Position numbers and translations under genes: made by a program
NCBI GenBank assembly: GCA_023255735.1
Contig: JAGDVP010000008.1
Location: 81,293-145,292 of the forward strand
Length of the DNA stretch: 64,000 nucleotides
Direction: 5' to 3'
From: Halothiobacillus sp.
Lineage (GTDB): Bacteria > Pseudomonadota > Gammaproteobacteria > Halothiobacillales > Halothiobacillaceae
Notes under the pieces: model-generated
What the model saw: the letters and a program-made list of their open reading frames with translations, nothing else
Database searches by the model: none
What the model was told of the DNA's origin: nothing
In this document: positions 18,993 to 27,621 of the stretch, one piece after another
Numbering within the stretch: position 1 is the first letter of the stretch
Layout of the letters: every line of letters begins with the position of its first letter

Positions 18993-19490
18993 CTATAACG
19001 CGGCCAAGGCCGCGGCGTAATTGGGCTCATCGGCAATTTCGGGCACAAGCTCAACGAAGCTTACGCGATTATCCGAATCCAGCACCACCACCGCGCGCGC
19101 CGCCAAATGCGCCAAAGGGCTATCGGTCATCAGTACGCCATAATCACGAAGAAACTCAGGATGGCGGAAGGTGGATAAATTTATGACCCGATCCAGCCCC
19201 TCGGCACCGCAAAAACGGCTTTGTGCGAACGGCAAATCAGCCGAAATACAGAGCACGACAACATCCCCGCGTCCGCCCGCTTGCGCATTGAACGCACGCA
19301 CCGATTGCGCGCAGGTGGGCGTATCTAAACTTGGGAAAATATTCAGGATTTTTTGCTTGCCTGCAAAATTAGCCAAGCTCACTTCGTTTAACTCAGCATC
19401 TGTGAGCGTAAACGCCGGCGCGGGGGTACCCACCACCGGCAAATGACCCGCCACAGTCACGGGATTGCCTAAAAAAGTAACACGACTCAT
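18993..19490 (-). CDS. tpx: Thiol peroxidase (atypical 2-Cys peroxiredoxin)
   Basis: Tpx reduces lipid and organic hydroperoxides using thioredoxin. The peroxidatic cysteine is in [15 protein letters not shown], and the resolving cysteine is in SRFCGAEG, the standard Tpx arrangement. Length is 165 residues, close to the family norm of 168. GAGGAG is well placed before the ATG. It lies between a HAD protein gene and mak in the same direction. Confidence 0.97.
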   Translation of the reverse strand: MSRVTFLGNPVTVAGHLPVVGTPAPAFTLTDAELNEVSLANFAGKQKILNIFPSLDTPTCAQSVRAFNAQAGGRGDVVVLCISADLPFAQSRFCGAEGLDRVINLSTFRHPEFLRDYGVLMTDSPLAHLAARAVVVLDSDNRVSFVELVPEIADEPNYAAALAAL

Positions 19491-19518
19491 ATCAAAATCT
19501 CCTCAAAAAACAGGCGAA

Positions 19519-19989
19519 TTAATTTCGCAGCGTGGCAGTTAATCGTTTGGGGCGCAGGAGCAAATCCAAGGCATCGTTAATGGATTGAACCACTACATCA
19601 GCTGCAGCCAAGGTAATTTGCGCGGCGCCTTCGGCTTGAATCACCGCCAACCCAAGGGCGGCCGTGTGCAACATTAAGGCATCGTTGCGGCCATTGCCTA
19701 CGGCAATGGTGTGCGCAGCGCCCAACTCATGCACAAAACCTGCTTTGGCCACATCTTGCGTGCCGGGTTCTAAAATCTTTAAGCGCACGGGCAGGCCAGC
19801 AAGCTCAGTGGCAGCGCTGCCAAAGGTATCGGCAGTAATCACATGCACAGTGAGGGTGTCCGAAAGCGCAGTTAGGCGCTCTGCTACCCCTTTGATTAAG
19901 CGGCCATCTTCCGCGAGCGTGCCGTTGTAATCCAGCACCAGATCAGTGAAGGCGCCTTCAAGGCCTCCGGGAATATTAATCGCCAGCAT
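19519..19989 (-). CDS. HAD-superfamily protein, soluble P-type-ATPase-like
   Basis: A small (about 156 residues) HAD domain protein. Motif I reads LDYNGTLAEDG, so the nucleophile Asp is kept but the Asp at +2 is Asn, as in the group called soluble P-type ATPase-like proteins. The late motif AVGNGRNDALML resembles the metal-binding GDGxND loop of P-type ATPases. No membrane segments. Substrate unknown. The start MLAINIPGG overlaps the end of mrp by 14 nt; an ATG two codons earlier is equally possible. The protein is likely co-expressed with Mrp. Confidence 0.8.
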   Translation of the reverse strand: MLAINIPGGLEGAFTDLVLDYNGTLAEDGRLIKGVAERLTALSDTLTVHVITADTFGSAATELAGLPVRLKILEPGTQDVAKAGFVHELGAAHTIAVGNGRNDALMLHTAALGLAVIQAEGAAQITLAAADVVVQSINDALDLLLRPKRLTATLRN

Positions 19990-21100
19990 CGGCATCCTCC
20001 ACCACAATATTCGGGCCATCATAGCCATAGGTTCGCACGCGGCGACCCAAAACCGCCGCCATTTTGCGCGCCGTTTGCCGGTAACTTACCGCAATAGGCG
20101 AATCCGGCGCGCGCACCACGGTGGGCAAACCTTCATCTAAATCGGTTCGGATGGTTAAGTCGAGCGGCAAGCGACCGAGCACCTCTATGTGAAATTCCGC
20201 TGCCAACTTCTCGCCACCACCGGCACCGAAAATTGCCTCGGCATGACCGCATTGGCTGCAAATATGCACCGACATATTTTCAACAACCCCGAGCACCGGC
20301 ACGTTGACCTTATCGAACATGGTGATCGCCTTGCGCGCATCCAGCAGGGCAATATCTTGCGGTGTGGTGACAATCACACTGCCCGCCACCGGCACTTTCT
20401 GTGCGAGAGTGAGCTGAATATCGCCGGTGCCGGGCGGCATATCCACAATGAGGTAATCCAGATCGTTCCAGCGGGTATCGTTTAAAAGTTGCATTAAGGC
20501 GGAGGTGACCATCGGCCCGCGCCAGACCATAGCTTGCGCATCCTCGATTAAATAACCAATCGACATGGTTTGCAGGCCATGCGCCATAATCGGCTGCATG
20601 GCGCGGTGCTCATCTACGCGGGGCGTTTCATGACAACCCAGCATCAAAGGTTGACTTGGGCCATAAATATCAGCATCGAGCAGACCCACGTTCGCGCCTT
20701 CAGCCAAAAGCGCCAGCGCCAAATTCACGCTGGTGGTGGATTTACCCACCCCGCCCTTGCCCGATGCCACCGCGATAATATTGCGCACACCCGGCAGGGG
20801 TTTGCCGCTTTGGCTGCTGCCGATGGGGCTTAAAAACGCCAGCGTGGTTTTAACGTGCTTCACGCCATCAATGTGCCGCGCTACCTGCTCAATCTCTGCG
20901 GTGAGTTCGGCCTCGTACCCCTGAAAAGGATAATCCAGCACACAGTCAATTTCTGCCGTATCGCCCCGCACCTCGGCTCGTTCGATAAAGCCCGCCTGCG
21001 CGAAGGATTGTGCATTATGCGGATCAATCAGCGCACCGAGCTTTGTTTGCAACCGGGCGGATTGTTCCGTATCAATTTTTTTCCCAAATAGGCCAAACAT
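19976..21100 (-). CDS. mrp: Iron-sulfur cluster carrier protein Mrp/ApbC (NBP35 family)
   Basis: The P-loop scaffold protein assembles or transfers Fe-S clusters, for example to complex I and other Fe-S enzymes. An N-terminal DUF59-like domain (about 10-90) is followed by the deviant Walker A GKGGVGKSTT, DADIYGPSQP, DMPPGTGDIQLTLAQ, and the cluster-binding CxxC of ICSQCGH. Length 374 is normal. AGGGGG lies 4 nt before the ATG. It is the first gene of a six-gene collinear run (mrp, HAD, tpx, mak, arsB, xseA). Confidence 0.95.
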   Translation of the reverse strand: MFGLFGKKIDTEQSARLQTKLGALIDPHNAQSFAQAGFIERAEVRGDTAEIDCVLDYPFQGYEAELTAEIEQVARHIDGVKHVKTTLAFLSPIGSSQSGKPLPGVRNIIAVASGKGGVGKSTTSVNLALALLAEGANVGLLDADIYGPSQPLMLGCHETPRVDEHRAMQPIMAHGLQTMSIGYLIEDAQAMVWRGPMVTSALMQLLNDTRWNDLDYLIVDMPPGTGDIQLTLAQKVPVAGSVIVTTPQDIALLDARKAITMFDKVNVPVLGVVENMSVHICSQCGHAEAIFGAGGGEKLAAEFHIEVLGRLPLDLTIRTDLDEGLPTVVRAPDSPIAVSYRQTARKMAAVLGRRVRTYGYDGPNIVVEDADAGD

Positions 21101-21179
21101 TTAACCCCCTAAATTTAAATCTGGCGCACCCAAACGCGCCCATCATTTAAGCCATGAGCTGCCTTAACGCAGGCAATGT

Positions 21180-21215
21180 ACACCCAAGATACTTAAAGTA
21201 GATGTTTTTGGGTGT
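21180..21215 (-). promoter_or_regulatory. Nested inverted repeat upstream of mrp
   Basis: The 178 bp between mrp and the MITE-like element hold an outer 8-bp repeat ACACCCAA/TTGGGTGT with an inner dyad TACTT-A-AAGTA. It could be an operator for mrp or a leader hairpin. No function can be assigned. A small GC hairpin GCGCC-TTTG-GGCGC (21265-21278) touches the left end of the element. Confidence 0.35.
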
Positions 21216-21277
21216 GAAGCTCGGTGATTTTTTGCCAAGCGATACAGCTAAAGGGGGGGATGGGGCGCCTTTGGGCG

Positions 21278-21444
21278 CTAGCAGCCTGTCGGACTTGACC
21301 ATTCGTCACGAAAAAAAGTCCAGCTTGATGGCTCATTCACGATTTTGAGGCGAATGGTTACTCCATTGAACGAAAAACCGGGGGGAATAGAGCCAAATCT
21401 GGCTTTTTTGTCGTAGAACTGCGTTAAGTCCGACAGGCTGCTAG
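21278..21444. mobile_element. MITE-like element, 167 bp with 19-bp perfect terminal inverted repeats
   Basis: The ends are CTAGCAGCCTGTCGGACTT and its exact reverse complement. The ends begin and end with CTAG, which may be a 4-bp target duplication or part of the repeat. The interior is 129 bp, with no transposase gene and only short ORFs. Such a structure fits a miniature element moved in trans by an IS transposase. Its right end contributes the stop codon of the adjacent marR gene. I could not check for other copies, as none is in the window. Confidence 0.75.
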
Positions 21445-22007
21445 GCGTTCGTGGGCTCATCGGGTGGATCATCTGGGTGGCTCATTAAGCCGCAGACTGC
21501 GCGGCGCTCTGGGCGATGATGGCGTTTTTTGTCGGGCAAATCATCGTACAGTCGATCACGCAGTTCGATAAAAAATGCCTCAATTACCGCCAAAGGCGCC
21601 ACATCGACCTTAGCAATCGTGCGTTGGTAAATTTTTTCTGAACTCTGGCGGATATTTTCGATTAAAGGCCATGCGCGGGGCGTGAGCTGAATAATTTTGC
21701 AGCGACGATCCACGTCCGATTGAATCCGCTCCACCCATTCATCTTTAGATAGACGATCGAGCATGGCAACCAATGATGGCCCCTCAACCCCCAACTCATC
21801 GGCCAATTCAGATTGAATCATGCCTTGAGGATGCAAAGATAATATCGCCAAGGTACGCCATTTAGCCTGGCTTAACCCATGATGAGCCAGCTCTGCATCC
21901 ATGAGCTGTCGCCATAATTGGGTAACGCGCATCATGAGAATGGGCATACGATTTTCAGCGCAAATATCAATGACTGGGCTAGACATAGTGAGGGTACACA
22001 ACTCCAT
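21441..22007 (-). CDS. MarR-family transcriptional regulator
   Basis: A winged-helix repressor family protein. Characteristic blocks are LWRQLMDAELAHHGLSQAKWRTLAIL, cut here to GLSQAKWRTLAIL, then IQSELADELGVEGPSLVAMLDRLSKDEWVER (recognition helix GPSLVAMLDRL) and the wing DVDRRCKIIQLT. Start uncertain: GTG 22043, ATG 22007 and ATG 21986 are all in frame with weak ribosome sites. The last codons run into the terminal repeat of the MITE-like element, whose CTAG provides the TAG stop, so the native C-terminus was probably altered. The proline/aspartate-rich tail (HPDDPPDEPTNA) is not part of the MarR fold. Target genes unknown. Confidence 0.87.
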   Translation of the reverse strand: MELCTLTMSSPVIDICAENRMPILMMRVTQLWRQLMDAELAHHGLSQAKWRTLAILSLHPQGMIQSELADELGVEGPSLVAMLDRLSKDEWVERIQSDVDRRCKIIQLTPRAWPLIENIRQSSEKIYQRTIAKVDVAPLAVIEAFFIELRDRLYDDLPDKKRHHRPERRAVCGLMSHPDDPPDEPTNA

Positions 22008-22103
22008 GTTCGGTGCTAGAAAGGCATGTTGAATAGAGTACACCAGTCTTTAAAAATTCCATAAATGAGCGAACTATTAACCTATTCAGGTTATTTCAAG
22101 CCT

Positions 22104-22134
22104 AAAAAAGCCGCCCGAACTGGCGCTGGGCGGC
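22104..22134 (-). terminator. Intrinsic terminator of rpoS
   Basis: On the minus strand GCCGCCC pairs with GGGCGGC around an 11-nt loop and is followed by TTTTTT. It lies about 65 bp after the rpoS stop codon. Confidence 0.88.
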
Positions 22135-22198
22135 ATTAATTTATCAAATCTTATGCGCTTTGGAGCTTAAGTCAGCCCACTTAGGCGCATTGCCTGAC

Positions 22199-23236
22199 TT
22201 ACTGGGCGAAAATCGTATCGGCAGTAACCCCGGCATTTTTGGCGAGTTGCTTGAGCTTGCGCACGGCTTCTAGCTGAATTTGCCGGACACGCTCGCGCGT
22301 TACCCCGAGCAATTCACCCACCTCTTCTAGCGTTTGCGTCTCATAACCGCGCAAGCCATAGCGCCGCATGAGCACTTCACGCTGCTTGGATTCAAGCTTG
22401 GACAACAAATTATTTAACAGCGCATGTACCCCATTATCCTGCAAAATCTCATCGGGCTGGTTGCAGGCTTCATCGGGGATTAAATCCAACAACGAAAACT
22501 CACCATCCCCTTTAAGCGGGCTATCGAACGATGATTGACGCTCGTTGTATGCCATTACTTTCAGCACATCATCCACGGGGCGATCTAAGTGATCGGCAAT
22601 TTGCTCAGCCGTGACCTCAGAATTTTGATTTTGGGCGAGCTTGCGTGCGGCGCGATTAAAACTATGCACTTCTTTAACCACATGCACCGGCAATCGCACC
22701 GTGCGCGATTGATTCATTAAACCGCGCTCAATGGTTTGGCGAATCCACCACGTGGCATACGTAGAAAATCTGAATCCACGTTCGGGATCAAATTTTTCAA
22801 CCGCGCGCATCAAGCCCAAGTTGCCCTCTTCGATTAAATCGAGCAAATCAAGACCGCGATTCATGTAACGGCGGGCAATTTTAATCACCAAGCGCAAATT
22901 GCAAACAATCATTTTTTGCCGCGCAGATTCATCACCCGCTTGGGCTTGCCGAGAATAACTAATTTCTTCAGCGGCGGTGAGCAGGCGCTCAGTTTCCACA
23001 TCGCGCAAGTATAAACGCACGGGATCAACGGATTCTGAATCCGAGGCGGTAAAAATTTTGGCAAAATCAGGCGTGTCTTCAGCCGCGAGCTCGATTTCAT
23101 CGGCAACCTCGGATAAATCCAAGGCACCATCCAGCTCGTCGTCTGCCTCAAGAAGATGCTGCGCGCCATCATCTGGGGCTAAAGATAAATCACGCAAAAT
23201 TTCTAGCGATTCGGACGGGGGCGATAATCTGGCCAT
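22199..23236 (-). CDS. rpoS: RNA polymerase sigma factor RpoS type (sigma-38)
   Basis: A group 2 sigma factor for stationary phase and stress. Region 1.2 reads [21 protein letters not shown]. Region 2 has [26 protein letters not shown] and [17 protein letters not shown] (key segments only). Region 3 is [13 protein letters not shown] and region 4 ends [17 protein letters not shown]. It lacks the long RpoD region 1.1; it is 345 residues against 330 in E. coli RpoS. An acidic N-terminal stretch (about 25-60) is a little unusual. GAGG is 9 nt before the ATG. nlpD/pcm, the common gammaproteobacterial neighbours, are absent. Confidence 0.93.
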   Translation of the reverse strand: MARLSPPSESLEILRDLSLAPDDGAQHLLEADDELDGALDLSEVADEIELAAEDTPDFAKIFTASDSESVDPVRLYLRDVETERLLTAAEEISYSRQAQAGDESARQKMIVCNLRLVIKIARRYMNRGLDLLDLIEEGNLGLMRAVEKFDPERGFRFSTYATWWIRQTIERGLMNQSRTVRLPVHVVKEVHSFNRAARKLAQNQNSEVTAEQIADHLDRPVDDVLKVMAYNERQSSFDSPLKGDGEFSLLDLIPDEACNQPDEILQDNGVHALLNNLLSKLESKQREVLMRRYGLRGYETQTLEEVGELLGVTRERVRQIQLEAVRKLKQLAKNAGVTADTIFAQ

Positions 23237-23367
23237 AACTTAAACCTCGCGCAGAGAATACTTGAGTGAAACTGTTGTATAACTTTTGCACAGTATTGGG
23301 CACTAAACAAGCCAAAAACCACAAATTCAGAACAAATAATTTTTAAGAGCGCTCAAAAAATACACAA

Positions 23368-23386
23368 ATGTACAACTATTGTACAT
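23368..23386. promoter_or_regulatory. Perfect palindromic operator between rpoS and the ATP-grasp/serC operon
   Basis: In the 332-bp divergent intergenic region the sequence ATGTACAA-CTA-TTGTACAT forms an 8+8 bp perfect dyad with a 3-bp centre. It is 132 bp upstream of rpoS and 182 bp upstream of the ATP-grasp gene. It looks like a dimeric repressor or activator site. I cannot name the protein. The rest of the gap is AT-rich and holds no clear gene. Confidence 0.55.
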
Positions 23387-23568
23387 GAGATAACCCCGCA
23401 ATCGAAAAGTTCGCAGCAGAGGCAAAATAAGTCGACGCAAGCCTTACAAAGCTCAAGCACAGGAAACGCCGCCAAAGAAAATTAGCTCTTTTTCTGCAGG
23501 GCGATGAACACAGGCCGGTTACCGTGATATTTTGTGCCCATCACCCACGCACTGATTGAGAATGGCTT

Positions 23569-24834
23569 ATGGATTTTTCACCCTCTGTGGCCGAGCCACC
23601 ATCGACACACTATTTGGGATTAGCACCTTTTTTGCGCGCCAGTATTGCAGGGGAAGACCTGCGCGCCATGGCCAAAGCCGCATTGGAACAGGTGGGGCAA
23701 AATCCAGCGGCGGCGAATCTCTGGCTTAACCTTTCAACGTTAATGTTCAGCTTAGGCCAGCGGGAGGCGGGCTTTGCCACACAAAATCAAGCGCTGGCGC
23801 TAGAGCGACTCTTTGAGATAAAAGCGACCACGCAACCGGCCACCTTGCGTTTACTGGTTTTAATGGTTGAAGGTGATGTGGCGGCCAACACGCCGCTCGA
23901 TTGCTTGCTTGAAGGCAGCAATATTGATTTGCTGCTGTATTTTATCGCGCCGGCTGCCCCCCTGCCCTCGCCTGTGCCCGCGCATGATGCGGTATTCATT
24001 GCCCTCGGGGATGCGCCAGAGCACCGCCCCCTGCTCTCAGAACTCGCATCCAAGCTCGCGCACTGGCCAAAGCCCGTGTTGAATCAAGCCAACGCCATCC
24101 CCAACACCGAGCGCGCGCAAGCCAGTCGATTACTCAAAGGGATTAATGGAGTGCTTGTACCATCAACTCAAGCATTCAGCTATGCGGCACTAAGCCGTGG
24201 TATCGCCCACGCCGCTAACCTTGCCCGCGCTGCTGAACCGCTTACCTTTCCGCTGATTATTCGCCCGCACGACTCGCATGCGGGACGAGATTTAGACAAA
24301 ATTGAATCGGCAGACGCGTTGCAAGCCTACCTCGCCCGGGTTGCGGCAGAGCAATTCTTTATCGCCCCGTTTATTGATTACCGCAGCCAAGATGGGCTCT
24401 ATCGCAAATTTCGAATTGCCTTGGTGCAGGGGGAAGCGTTTATCGTGCACCTGGCGATTTCAACCCACTGGATGATTCATTATGTGAACGCCGGCATGTA
24501 TGAAGACCCGCAAAAAAGGGCAGAAGAAGCACAATTTATGGCGCAATTTGCCGCTTTCAAACAACGCCATCAAGCCGCATTAGCCGCCATTTCGACCCGA
24601 ATGGGTTTAGATTACGTTTGCTTTGATGGCGCTGAAACAAGGGATGGCAAGTTGCTGATTTTCGAAATCGATCACGTGATGGTTGTGCACGCGATGGACT
24701 CAACCATGCTCTTTCCCTACAAGGCCGAGCCCATCAAACAAATTCAAACGGCCTTCCGACAAATGCTCATAAATCGGGTGGCCACGCACACCGCGCGCTT
24801 AAGCGCCGCCCAATCGCCCCAACCGGTGCGTTAA
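23569..24834 (+). CDS. TPR / ATP-grasp domain protein of unknown function
   Basis: The N-terminal part (about 25-85) is helical and TPR-like (AANLWLNLSTLMFSLGQREAGFATQ, of which NLWLNLSTLMFSLGQ is most typical). The C-terminal half looks like a RimK/glutathione-synthetase ATP-grasp fold: PLIIRPHDSHAGRDLDKI, FFIAPFIDYRSQDGLYRKFR, ISTHWMIHYVNAGMYED, MGLDYVCFDGAETRDGKLLIFEIDHVMVVH (in pieces: MGLDYVCFDGAE, LLIFEIDHVMVVH). This would be a carboxylate-amine ligase, but substrate is unknown. No signal peptide. It ends 2 bp before serC, so the two are co-expressed. Family assignment is by pattern only. Confidence 0.65.
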   Translation: MDFSPSVAEPPSTHYLGLAPFLRASIAGEDLRAMAKAALEQVGQNPAAANLWLNLSTLMFSLGQREAGFATQNQALALERLFEIKATTQPATLRLLVLMVEGDVAANTPLDCLLEGSNIDLLLYFIAPAAPLPSPVPAHDAVFIALGDAPEHRPLLSELASKLAHWPKPVLNQANAIPNTERAQASRLLKGINGVLVPSTQAFSYAALSRGIAHAANLARAAEPLTFPLIIRPHDSHAGRDLDKIESADALQAYLARVAAEQFFIAPFIDYRSQDGLYRKFRIALVQGEAFIVHLAISTHWMIHYVNAGMYEDPQKRAEEAQFMAQFAAFKQRHQAALAAISTRMGLDYVCFDGAETRDGKLLIFEIDHVMVVHAMDSTMLFPYKAEPIKQIQTAFRQMLINRVATHTARLSAAQSPQPVR

Positions 24835-24836
24835 TC

Positions 24837-25955
24837 ATGCCCACATCCACCACCATCAACCCAAACAATGCGCGCAATTTTTCTGGTGGGCCAGGTGCCT
24901 TGCCGCAATCGGTGCTCACCCAAGTTCAGGCGGCCATTCAAAATGTACCGGAAGTAGGCTTATCCATCCTTGGCATCAGCCACCGATCAGACTGGTTCGC
25001 AGCCATCGTGCAAGAGCTCGAAGATACCATCCGCGCGCTTTTGGGGCTGGATAACACCTTTCATGTCTTGCTGCTTCAGGGCGGTGCCACGCAGCAATTT
25101 TCCATGGTACCCATGAGCTTGCTTACCGGCAAAACGCAATTACCCGAATACCTGCACACCGGCTATTGGAGCAGCAAAGCACTGGGTGAAGCCCGCCGCA
25201 TCACGCCCTTGCGCGTTTTATGGGATGGCGAGTCCGCTCGTTTCTCGCGCCTCCCCCTTGATGAGGAGCTGACCTTCTCGGCCGACGCGCCCTATTTGCA
25301 CTACATTTCCAATGAAACCGTTGAAGGCTTGCAGTTTAAGCGGGTGCTCGGGCGGGATGATGTGCCGCGCGTGTGCGATATGTCATCAGATTTTTTATCT
25401 AAACCCTGCGAAGCTTCGCGCTTTTCGCTGATTTATGCCCATGCGCAAAAAAATATTGGCCCTGCGGGTGTAACTGTGGTGATCATCCGCGATGAATTAC
25501 TGCACAACATGCCCGATAATTTACCCGGCTGGCTCGATTATCGCAGCCACATTAAAGCCCACTCCAACTACAACACCCCGCCGGTATTTGCCATTTATGT
25601 GGTTTTGCTCATTGCCCGCTGGCTCCGCCAAGAGATTGGCGGGCTTGCCAACATGGCGCTCATTAACGAGCGCAAAGCCGCACTGCTATACGCCGCCCTA
25701 GATGAAAGCGATGGGTTTTATCGCGGGCGCGCGGCCAAGCCAGATCGCTCGATGATGAATGTGGCTTTTAATTTACCAAATGAGCACCAAGAACGCGCCT
25801 TTTTAGCGGCCAGTCGGCAAGCCGGGTTTGCGGGATTAGCGGGGCATCGGGCGGTGGGCGGGGTGCGCGCCTCTATTTATAATGGCCTCGAACTCAACGC
25901 GGTCGCGCAATTAACCGAATTTATGCGAGATTTTGCGCAAAAGGCCAAGCGATAA
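24837..25955 (+). CDS. serC: Phosphoserine aminotransferase
   Basis: SerC converts 3-phosphohydroxypyruvate and glutamate to phosphoserine, the second step of serine synthesis, and also acts in pyridoxal phosphate synthesis. Typical motifs: NFSGGPGALPQSVL start, ISHRSDWFAAIV, LLLQGGATQQFSMVPMSLL, and the PLP lysine in IYAHAQKNIGPAGVTVVIIR. Late motifs are YNTPPVFAIY and GHRAVGGVRASIYNG. Length 372 is near the norm. It lies directly after the ATP-grasp gene and 17 bp before the Nudix gene. Confidence 0.97.
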   Translation: MPTSTTINPNNARNFSGGPGALPQSVLTQVQAAIQNVPEVGLSILGISHRSDWFAAIVQELEDTIRALLGLDNTFHVLLLQGGATQQFSMVPMSLLTGKTQLPEYLHTGYWSSKALGEARRITPLRVLWDGESARFSRLPLDEELTFSADAPYLHYISNETVEGLQFKRVLGRDDVPRVCDMSSDFLSKPCEASRFSLIYAHAQKNIGPAGVTVVIIRDELLHNMPDNLPGWLDYRSHIKAHSNYNTPPVFAIYVVLLIARWLRQEIGGLANMALINERKAALLYAALDESDGFYRGRAAKPDRSMMNVAFNLPNEHQERAFLAASRQAGFAGLAGHRAVGGVRASIYNGLELNAVAQLTEFMRDFAQKAKR

Positions 25956-25972
25956 TCCCGTATAATTCGATT

Positions 25973-26443
25973 ATGAATGTCCAGCCCGAACGCCCGCTCT
26001 CTGCCATTACCGTTGCCGGTATTGTGTACCGCAACCATCAATTTTTAATGGTCGAAGAGCGCATTGCGCATCAAAATAAACTTAATCAACCCGCCGGGCA
26101 CGTTGAGCCCGGTGAGAGCCTGCTTTGCGCCGTACAGCGCGAAGTGCTCGAAGAAACCCGCTACCGCTTCCACCCCGAAGCCGTCCTCGGTATTTACCAC
26201 AATAACCCGCCCGATGGCCGCCGTATTTTGCGCGTTGCCATCATAGGCGCAGTTGAACCAGAACCCGATCAAGCCGCCTTAGACACCGGTATTCTTGCCG
26301 TACATTGGCTAAGCCCTGATGAGATCGCCGCAAGGCAAAGTGAGCTGCGCTCGCCTTTTGTCGCCCGATGCATCCAAGATTATCTGCGCGGGCAACGCTT
26401 TGATTTAGCCCTATTGCACTCCATTACCGGAACCACCCCATGA
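25973..26443 (+). CDS. nudJ: Nudix hydrolase, NudJ-like phosphatase
   Basis: The Nudix box is [20 protein letters not shown] (GX5EX7REVXEE pattern). In E. coli, NudJ hydrolyses HMP-pyrophosphate and other nucleotide-type phosphates and lies directly upstream of mnmA, as here. The 156-residue length fits. The last bases overlap the mnmA start by 4 nt (ATGA), so translation is coupled. The exact substrate is uncertain. Confidence 0.9.
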   Translation: MNVQPERPLSAITVAGIVYRNHQFLMVEERIAHQNKLNQPAGHVEPGESLLCAVQREVLEETRYRFHPEAVLGIYHNNPPDGRRILRVAIIGAVEPEPDQAALDTGILAVHWLSPDEIAARQSELRSPFVARCIQDYLRGQRFDLALLHSITGTTP

Positions 26444-27561
26444 CACAAGCCCCCCTCAAGGCGCCACAAGATACTCGCGTGATGGTCGGTTTATCCGGCG
26501 GAGTCGATTCCTCGGTCGCGGCGCTGCGTTTACTTGAGGCCGGCTACCAAGTCGAAGGCTTGTTCATGAAAAACTGGGAAGGCGACGACTCAGATGACTA
26601 CTGCGCAGCCAAAGCCGATATGCAGGATGCGCGCTCTGTGGCGGATAAACTCGGCATTCAATTCCATTTTGTTAATTTTGCGCAAGATTACTGGGATCGC
26701 GTATTTGCGCATTTTCTAGCGGAATACTCAGCCGGGCGCACGCCGAACCCCGATATTTTATGCAACCGCGAAATTAAATTTCGCGCATTCCTCGATCATG
26801 CCAAAGCCTTAAATGCCGATTTTATTGCAACCGGCCACTACGCCCGAGTGAGCCACAAAATCGAGGCGTACGGCAGCCAAACCACCCTTTTAAAGGGCTT
26901 AGATGGCAACAAAGACCAAAGTTACTTTTTACATGCGCTGAATCAGGAGCAATTAGCTTGCGCACTCTTTCCCGTGGGCGAACTGGCCAAACCGGAGGTT
27001 CGCAAAATCGCTTTGGCGGCGGGCTTTCAAACCGCCACCAAAAAAGATTCCACCGGTATTTGTTTTATCGGTGAGCGCCGTTTTAGTGATTTTTTAAAAA
27101 CCTATCTGCCCGCTCAACCCGGCGACATTGTCACCACGAGCGGCCAAGTGATCGGCGCCCATCAAGGGCTTATGTACCACACCATCGGCCAGCGCCAAGG
27201 CTTGCTGATTGGCGGCCTGCGCGATCAGGGGGGGCAGCCTTGGTATGTTGCCGCCAAAGATTTGGATAACAACCGATTAATTGTGGCGCAAGGGCAAGAT
27301 CATCCGGCTCTATTTGCCCCCGCATTGCTGGCCGGTCAAGCCCACTGGATTAACCCGCCCGAAGCGTTTCCGTTGCGCGCGACTGCGAAAATCCGCTATC
27401 GCCAGCCAGATCAAGCCTGCACTGTGGTGCAGCAAAGCGAAACCCACCTGCGGGTTGAATTCGACCAACCGCAAAGAGCGATTAGCCCCGGGCAATCTGT
27501 CGTGTTCTACCAAGGCGATGTTTGCTTAGGCGGCGCTGTGATTGAAGCGGCAAGCCGTTAA
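26440..27561 (+). CDS. mnmA: tRNA-specific 2-thiouridylase MnmA
   Basis: MnmA adds sulfur to U34 of tRNA-Lys, -Glu and -Gln. The PP-loop is [15 protein letters not shown], the catalytic cysteines are in [12 protein letters not shown] and [12 protein letters not shown], and [10 protein letters not shown] and HTIGQRQGL are also present. Length 373 is normal. It forms an operon with nudJ and probably hflD. Confidence 0.98.
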   Translation: MTQAPLKAPQDTRVMVGLSGGVDSSVAALRLLEAGYQVEGLFMKNWEGDDSDDYCAAKADMQDARSVADKLGIQFHFVNFAQDYWDRVFAHFLAEYSAGRTPNPDILCNREIKFRAFLDHAKALNADFIATGHYARVSHKIEAYGSQTTLLKGLDGNKDQSYFLHALNQEQLACALFPVGELAKPEVRKIALAAGFQTATKKDSTGICFIGERRFSDFLKTYLPAQPGDIVTTSGQVIGAHQGLMYHTIGQRQGLLIGGLRDQGGQPWYVAAKDLDNNRLIVAQGQDHPALFAPALLAGQAHWINPPEAFPLRATAKIRYRQPDQACTVVQQSETHLRVEFDQPQRAISPGQSVVFYQGDVCLGGAVIEAASR

Positions 27562-27621
27562 TTCTGATTTAACCCTTAATCGCGCACCATTGCGTTCACT
27601 TTTCAAAGCAAGCCAAAAATT

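Noticed and set aside
21278..21472. 64-codon minus-strand frame across the MITE-like element
   Set aside because: It spans the inverted repeat and the marR end; it does not resemble a transposase and no full IS is present.
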